Source: Hyphomonadaceae bacterium (GTDB lineage Bacteria > Pseudomonadota > Alphaproteobacteria > Caulobacterales > Hyphomonadaceae). From it: a DNA stretch of 33,770 nt. Positions 29,307-33,770 of this stretch are shown piece by piece; the stretch's first letter is position 1, and each line of letters opens with the position of its first letter. The notes under the pieces were generated by a model. It saw nothing but the letters and a program-made list of their open reading frames with translations. It did not search any database and was not told where the DNA came from. A program made the position numbers and the translations under genes. The stretch is taken from the NCBI GenBank assembly GCA_947474455.1, contig CANJIL010000032.1, forward strand, positions 1 through 33,770. The letters are read 5' to 3'.

Positions 29307-31136
29307 TTAGAGCCCCGCCAGGGTTGCGATCCAGAACGTCGCCAGCGACGCCACGTAAGCAAGGCCTATCAGGTAGGCGAACATGAAGCCGGTCCATTTC
29401 CATGAGTTGGTCTCACGCCGGACGGTGGCCAGGGTGGCGAAGCATTGCGGCGCGTAGACATACCAGGCGATGAAGCTAAGAGCCATCGGCAGGGTCCACG
29501 CGGCAGCGAGCGTGACGTGCAGCGCTTCGCTGGTCTCATCGACCGGTCCGAGCGAGTAGATCAGGCCGAGCGAGGACACGGCGGCTTCGCGGGCAGCCAT
29601 GCCGGGGATCAAGGCGACAACCATTTCCAGGTTGAACCCGATGGGACGGAAGATTGGCTCAATCACTCTGCCGATCATGCCGGCATAGCTGCCTTCGAGA
29701 CCCGCCCCGCCATTCGGGAAATAGGCGAGCCCCCAGAGCGCGACAGTCGTGCCGAAGATGATCGTGCCTGCGCGCTTCAGGAACGCCCATGCCTTCGACG
29801 CCAACCCGAGGAAGAAGTCGCGCCAGACCGGCAGTTTGTAGGTCGGCAGCTCCATGATGAGCGGCTGGCTAGGACCTTTGGTGGCCGTGCGCTTGAGGAC
29901 GAAAGCTACGGCGACGGCGCTGACGACGCCGATGACGTAGAGCCCAAACAGGACCAGCCCCTGCAGGTTGAACGGCCCGACCATGTTCTGCGGGATGAAG
30001 ACGCCGATCAGCAGCGTATAGACGGGCAGGCGCGCCGAACAAGTCATCAAGGGAGCGACCATGATCGTGGTGATGCGATCGCGCTCTTCCTCGATCGTGC
30101 GCGCGGCCATGATGCCCGGAATGGCGCAGGCGAAGCTGGACAGCAACGGAATGAAGGCGCGGCCGCTAAGGCCTACGCGCAGCATCAGTTCGTCCATCAG
30201 AAAGGCGGCGCGGGCCATATAGCCGGAGGCTTCGAGGAACAGGATGAAAGCGAACAGGATCACGATCTGCGGTAGGAAAACCACGACCGAGCCGACGCCG
30301 TTGATGGCCGCGTCGATGACGAAGCCATGCAGGATTTGGTTGGAGATAAGCGGAGACGTCGCTTCCTGAAGCGAGGTGAAGCCTGCCTCGATAGCATCCA
30401 TCAAAGGAGTCGCCCAGGCGAACACGGCCTGGAACACCACGAACAGCACCGCCACGAGAACGGCGACACCGGCCACAGGATGCAACAAGATCGCGTCCAT
30501 GCTACGCGTGCACTTGTTCATCGCCGGCTCGACCATGGTCTCGCTGGCGATGCGGCGGGCCTCGCGCTGGAGAGCGCGAAGATCATGGATGGGCTCCGCC
30601 ACCACCGCGCCCGGCGACATGGCTTTCAGCACCTCGTCGATCTTGGCGATCAGCGCCTCGCGGCCCGCCTTGCGCGTCGCGCGCGTGGTGACGACAGGCA
30701 CGCCAAGCATGGCGGCGAGCTTCGGCACATTGATCTTCACGCCGTCGCGTTCGGCAAGGTCGATCATGTTGAGCGTGACGATGACGGGCAGGCCCAGCGA
30801 CTTCATCTGCAGTACAGTGTGCAGGTGAGTGCGGAGGTTGGCGGCGTCGGCTACGAGGATAAGTGCGTCTGGCGGCGGATCGCCCCGCTTGCCCTGGATG
30901 GCTTCGACCGCAACCCTCTCATCGGTCGAGCGGGCTTCGAGCCCATAGATGCCGGGAAGGTCGATCAGCGTTACATTGGCCCCGCCAGGCGTTTCGAAAC
31001 GCCCGTTGCGCGTCTCGACCGTCGTGCCGGCATAGTTGGCCGTCTTGGCGAGGCCGCCGGTAAGGCCGTTGAAGAGGGTGGTCTTGCCGCTATTGGGGGC
31101 GCCAACCAAGGCCAGCCGGAAGGTCGGGGTCGTCAC
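29307..31136 (-). CDS. feoB: ferrous iron transporter FeoB
   Basis: A 609-residue inner-membrane Fe(II) transporter. The N-terminal G domain has G1 GAPNSGKTTLFN, G2-like NYAGTTVE, G3 DLPGIYGL and G4 NMID. The Gate repeats follow (EASGYMARAAFLMDEL; SFACAIPGIMAARTI), then the core and second gate (IPGMAAREAAVSSLGLIY). It ends CFATLATVRRETNSWKWTGF. It starts with GTG 31136, overlapping the feoA stop by 4 nt (GTGA). Shorter than the E. coli protein (773 residues) but normal for this clade. With FeoA it imports ferrous iron, mostly at low oxygen. Confidence 0.96.
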   Translation of the reverse strand: MTTPTFRLALVGAPNSGKTTLFNGLTGGLAKTANYAGTTVETRNGRFETPGGANVTLIDLPGIYGLEARSTDERVAVEAIQGKRGDPPPDALILVADAANLRTHLHTVLQMKSLGLPVIVTLNMIDLAERDGVKINVPKLAAMLGVPVVTTRATRKAGREALIAKIDEVLKAMSPGAVVAEPIHDLRALQREARRIASETMVEPAMNKCTRSMDAILLHPVAGVAVLVAVLFVVFQAVFAWATPLMDAIEAGFTSLQEATSPLISNQILHGFVIDAAINGVGSVVVFLPQIVILFAFILFLEASGYMARAAFLMDELMLRVGLSGRAFIPLLSSFACAIPGIMAARTIEEERDRITTIMVAPLMTCSARLPVYTLLIGVFIPQNMVGPFNLQGLVLFGLYVIGVVSAVAVAFVLKRTATKGPSQPLIMELPTYKLPVWRDFFLGLASKAWAFLKRAGTIIFGTTVALWGLAYFPNGGAGLEGSYAGMIGRVIEPIFRPIGFNLEMVVALIPGMAAREAAVSSLGLIYSLGPVDETSEALHVTLAAAWTLPMALSFIAWYVYAPQCFATLATVRRETNSWKWTGFMFAYLIGLAYVASLATFWIATLAGL

Positions 31137-31372
31137 TCGGCAAGCTCCACCTGAACCAGCGCCGCTTCCCCTTTGCGAAGCGCGATGACGGTGCGGTTCA
31201 ACCGAATCGACAATGGCGCGCCGCCGAGCCATCCCTTGCCTAGAAGCTCGACTTCGTCGCCTTCAGCGAAGCCAATTTCGCGTAGTTTCGCGACCAGCTT
31301 CTGGTCGCCGGCGGTAAAGCCTGAGACGCGACCGACCCTGCCCTTGGCAAGTCGATCCAGCCCTAATGTCAT
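31133..31372 (-). CDS. feoA: FeoA ferrous iron transport accessory protein
   Basis: A 79-residue SH3-like protein of the FeoA family: LDRLAKGRVGRVSGFTAGDQ, LREIGFAEGDEVELLGKGWL-GGAPLSIRLNRTVIALRKGE. It acts in the cytoplasm on FeoB. ATG 31372 is chosen by family alignment; an in-frame ATG at 31387 adds five residues. It is translationally coupled to feoB and lies 29 nt after a Fur-like box. Confidence 0.92.
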   Translation of the reverse strand: MTLGLDRLAKGRVGRVSGFTAGDQKLVAKLREIGFAEGDEVELLGKGWLGGAPLSIRLNRTVIALRKGEAALVQVELAE

Positions 31373-31400
31373 CGACCCCGTATCCATCCTGCACATATAT

Positions 31401-31415
31401 TGAGAACCATTCTCA
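31401..31415. promoter_or_regulatory. Fur-type iron box upstream of feoAB
   Basis: TGAGAACCATTCTCA is a perfect 6-3-6 inverted repeat with AT-rich flanks, 29 nt upstream of the feoA start. It resembles Fur-family (Fur, Irr, Mur) operators; which one binds is not decidable from sequence. Confidence 0.75.
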
Positions 31416-31499
31416 TTAGCAATTGAAATCGGTGCGCCGGGCTTTCCGTCGCACGTGCGCGCTCTAATCCCGCGGAAGGTGGGCCGGCGGGGTGTTGAA

Positions 31500-32249
31500 A
31501 TGACCAGAACTCTACGGGCCGCACTGCTTTCAGTACCGGCGATAGCGGCTGCCGGATGTGGGGGCGGCGGCTCGAGCCCAAGATAACCCCCAACTTCCCC
31601 TCCGACATCTCCGCCCACGTCACACCACCGCCCTGTCCGCCGATGGGGCCTAACTTGCCGCCGGCGTTCACCTCGTCGGCCACAGTGACGAGGCGTGAGA
31701 ACATGGTCGGCGTAGTCTACCGGCCCGTCGCTGCCGACCCCGAGGCGGTGGCATTCTCTACCGCGCCATAATCGGCGGGCCTGACGCCGCACGATTCGTA
31801 ATGAACCCTTTGACGCGCGAAGTGCGTTTCTTAGCGCAGCCCGATTTCGAAACGCCGGCGGACGCCAACGGCAACAACGTCTACGACATCACCTTCACGG
31901 CCACGGACTCGGCCAACAACACCGTCACGCAGAATGTGACCATCACCGTCGCGAACGTGGCGAATGGATTTCGGGTCCGCCGCGGTGCGTCGGGATTGAC
32001 GGCGCCGATCTATGCGGCGGGATTGCCGGATGGGTCGGGGCGTGTCGCGATCGTCATGCGCGGCGGCGTCATCAGCGTGTTGAAGCCGGCCGCAGGCGCA
32101 TTCGAGGTCGCGGATCTTCTCAATACCTCTTCGCAGGTTGATACGACCGGCGAGAAAGGATTGTTGTCCATCGCCTTCTCGCCAAACTTCGTGGAAGACC
32201 GGACTTTCTACATCCACTTCAATCCGACGAGCGGGAACGTCACGGAAAT
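31500..32249 (+). pseudogene. lipoprotein cadherin-like / glucose-sorbosone dehydrogenase-like gene, frameshifted and cut by IS
   Basis: From ATG 31500 a lipoprotein signal reads MTRTLRAALLSVPAIAAAGC followed by GGGGSS and a Pro-rich linker, interrupted by a stop. A second frame has PPAFTSSATVTRRENMVGVV and YRPVAADPEAVAFSTAP, a cadherin-like repeat. A third frame (from 31801) gives FETPADANGNNVYDITFTAT, then TVTQNVTITV. It then enters a beta-propeller of the glucose/sorbosone dehydrogenase family: GFRVRRGASGLTAPIY and TTGEKGLLSIAFSPNF. At 32250 the frame ends abruptly at the IS left end, losing most of the propeller (usual length 450 residues or more). A PQQ-type sugar dehydrogenase role is family knowledge; this copy is dead. 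Confidence 0.78.
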
Positions 32250-32308
32250 TGGTCTGAGCCCCGCGTGGTCCCTCGTTTGAATGGAGAGTCCGTCACCTGG
32301 AGACGGAC

Positions 32309-32572
32309 ATGCGGAAGAGCAGATTTACCGAAGAACAGATCATCGCGATCCTGGCCGAGCAGGAGCGTGGCGTGCCGACAGTGGACGTCTGTCGCAAGCA
32401 TGGGCTGAGCACGGCAACTTTCTACAAATTCAAAGCAAAATACGGCGGGATGGACGTCACCGACGCGCGGAAGCTGAAGCTGCTTGAGATCGAGAACGGC
32501 CGGCTGAAGCGGATGCTGGCTGACGCCATGCTCGATAACACCGTGCTGAAAGACCTGCTGGGAAAGAACTAG
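32309..32572 (+). CDS. IS3-family transposase OrfA
   Basis: An 87-residue protein: HTH region [40 protein letters not shown], then a leucine zipper [29 protein letters not shown]. It binds the terminal repeats and can be fused to OrfB by -1 frameshifting at a GGGAAAG stretch near 32560, just before its stop. Confidence 0.95.
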   Translation: MRKSRFTEEQIIAILAEQERGVPTVDVCRKHGLSTATFYKFKAKYGGMDVTDARKLKLLEIENGRLKRMLADAMLDNTVLKDLLGKN

Positions 32573-33423
32573 CGACGCCCCAGCGGAAGCGGGATGCGGC
32601 GCTCAAGGCGATGGCCAGGCACGACATCTCCCAGCGCCGCGCCTGCCGGCTGGTCAGCGTCGATCCGAAAACAGTGAGGCGGGAGCCCGAGCCGGACAAT
32701 CCGGAGATCCGGGTCCGCATGCCCGACATCGCGGGCGAGCGGCGGCGCTTTGGTTATCGCCGCATCGGCCTGATGCTCGAACGGGAAGGCATCGAGATGA
32801 ACCACAAGAAGCTGAGGCGGCTCTATCGCGAGGAAGGGCTGGCGGTGAAACGGCGACGCGGCCGCAAGCGGGCCACGGGGACACGCGAGCCGATGGCTCT
32901 GCCCTCTGGTCCGTCCAAACGCTGGAGCCTGGACTTCGTCGCCGACACGTTCGGCGCAAGCCGTCGGTTCCGCATCCTCGCGGTGATCGACGACTATACG
33001 CGCGAATGCCTGACGCTGGTGGCGGACACGTCCCTCTCCGGCGGCCGGGTTGCGCGTGAACTCGACGCCGTGATGCGGCTCTACGGCAAACCCGAGTTGG
33101 TGGTCAGCGATAATGGCAGCGAACTCACCTCTCGCGCTATCCTCGAATGGCAGAACGAGAGCGGCGTCGGCTGGCATTACATCGCGCCGGGGAAGCCGCA
33201 GCAGAACGGCTTCATCGAAAGCTTCAACGCCCGGCTGAGGGATGAACTCTTGAACGAGGAGGTGTTCGACAGCCTTGGGGCTGCAAGAAAGGCGCTGGCC
33301 ATCTGGCGCCACGACTACAACAACGTGCGTCCCCACTCGGCCCTGGGCGGCATCCCGCCTGCGGCCGCGCGCGGGTCGTCCGAGCTCTGTGGGGGCTCAA
33401 CGCCCCGCGCGCTCGGATCGTGA
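32570..33423 (+). CDS. IS3-family transposase OrfB (DDE integrase core)
   Basis: OrfB is in the -1 frame relative to OrfA. It is probably read through the frameshift (junction near 32560) or from ATG 32611, which gives 270 residues. Domains: HTH_21 region ([40 protein letters not shown]) then an rve core with the DDE triad in [17 protein letters not shown] and NGFIESFN (spacing D-x-E of 35), and the terminal [14 protein letters not shown] motif. It looks intact, so the element may still be active. Confidence 0.93.
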
Positions 33424-33661
33424 GAAAAACCGAGTTATCAAAACCTAGGACTCTCCGAAAGAACGTGGGATCCGAGGGGCTCAGACCACCTAATCCACGC
33501 GCCCGAACACAGATCGTTCGGCATAACAAGGCCGGGGCAATCGGGCGGTTACGGTCCACCTGCGGAACGCGGCGCCGGCTGCGGCCGACGCGTGACCAGA
33601 TCGGCGAAGTCATCACGATGGGTAAGCGTCCGGGCTGGCTGACCTTGCGGACCTGAGAAAG

Positions 33662-33770
33662 TTAGACCGGGTGCAACAGCCCGTCGGCTTTCAGCGTCGC
33701 GATCGCCTGATGAAGCGACAGCCCCTGGTGGAGCCGATGCCATTTGCCAGTGTGCCGATGCCACATGAGG
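33662..33770 (-). CDS. 3' end of an unknown gene, partial
   Basis: The minus strand is open from the right edge to TAA 33662. Visible residues end MWHRHTGKWHRLHQGLSLHQ and AIATLKADGLLHPV, an aromatic/His-rich C-terminus that looks like a real protein end. I do not recognise a family with confidence. The gene starts outside the window. Between it and the IS end (33489-33661) nothing else is seen. Confidence 0.35.
   Translation of the reverse strand, partial: LMWHRHTGKWHRLHQGLSLHQAIATLKADGLLHPV

Larger units (their letters stand above)
32250..33488 (+). mobile_element. IS3-family insertion sequence (IS407-like group)
   Basis: A 1239-bp element bounded by 13-bp perfect terminal inverted repeats: TGGTCTGAGCCCC at 32250-32262 and its complement at 33476-33488. 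It holds orfA and orfB in the -1 frame arrangement. The flanks (GAAAT on the left, CCTAA on the right) show no matching 3-4 bp target duplication, which suggests recombination between IS copies after insertion. Confidence 0.9.

Noticed and set aside
29445-31154. Two long plus-strand frames over feoB
   Set aside because: Complement shadows of a fully recognisable FeoB.
1-33770. CRISPR array, prophage or integrase
   Set aside because: No regularly spaced short repeats, no phage structural genes and no integrase were seen; the only mobile element is the IS at 32250-33488.

Overview
The window is GC-rich chromosomal DNA of an alphaproteobacterium. Supporting signs are a FixL-type PAS kinase, an FNR/FixK-type regulator, a glycine cleavage operon with split P-protein (gcvPA/gcvPB) behind a tandem glycine riboswitch, PanD, FeoAB and a CAU-anticodon tRNA with a GGGCCUG acceptor. 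The gene style resembles Hyphomonadaceae/Caulobacterales, but genus cannot be fixed from the sequence alone.

Layout. 1-4.2 kb: an aldo/keto reductase cut by the left edge, a decayed divergent TetR gene with palindromic operator candidates, small envelope proteins (OmpA-like, entericidin-like lipoprotein, DUF1328), a shredded lipase gene and a DUF4239 membrane protein. 4.23 kb: tRNA(CAU). 4.5-20.5 kb: a stress / low-oxygen island, mostly on the minus strand. It holds a hybrid histidine kinase with a FixL-like heme-PAS domain, a wrecked OmpR-type response regulator, a rhodanese and three small c-type cytochromes, four double-domain universal stress proteins, a PolX-like helix-hairpin-helix protein, a DUF883 protein, an FNR/FixK-type regulator, a monohaem cytochrome lipoprotein and Host_attach/baeRF-like proteins. 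Broken copies of Hsp20, a DUF3775-like protein, a diacylglycerol-kinase-like protein and a second Host_attach protein lie among them. 20.7-23.2 kb: SIMPL-domain protein, panD and an epoxide-hydrolase-like enzyme. 23.3-28.7 kb: glycine riboswitch-gcvT-gcvH-PaiB-like-gcvPA-gcvPB. 28.7-31.4 kb: a YdeI-like protein and feoAB behind a Fur-like box. 31.5-33.8 kb: a lipoprotein dehydrogenase-like pseudogene cut by an IS3-family element (32250-33488), then the 3' end of an unknown gene.

How it fits together. At least ten sites of the form TTGAT/C-N4-A/GTCAA precede genes of the island. Most are centred 52-64 nt, usually 56-58 nt, from the start codon. The FNR-type regulator at 13859-14554 has the E-x-x-S-R recognition helix expected to read TTGAT, but no N-terminal cysteine cluster. 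The most economical reading is one oxygen/redox-responsive stimulon: a heme-PAS kinase and an FNR/FixK-type factor controlling Usps, cytochromes and accessory proteins. It resembles the dormancy (Dos) or Anr-Usp regulons of other bacteria. Several members are pseudogenes, so the island appears to be eroding. Sequencing error is a possible alternative for the lesions that are single-base indels.
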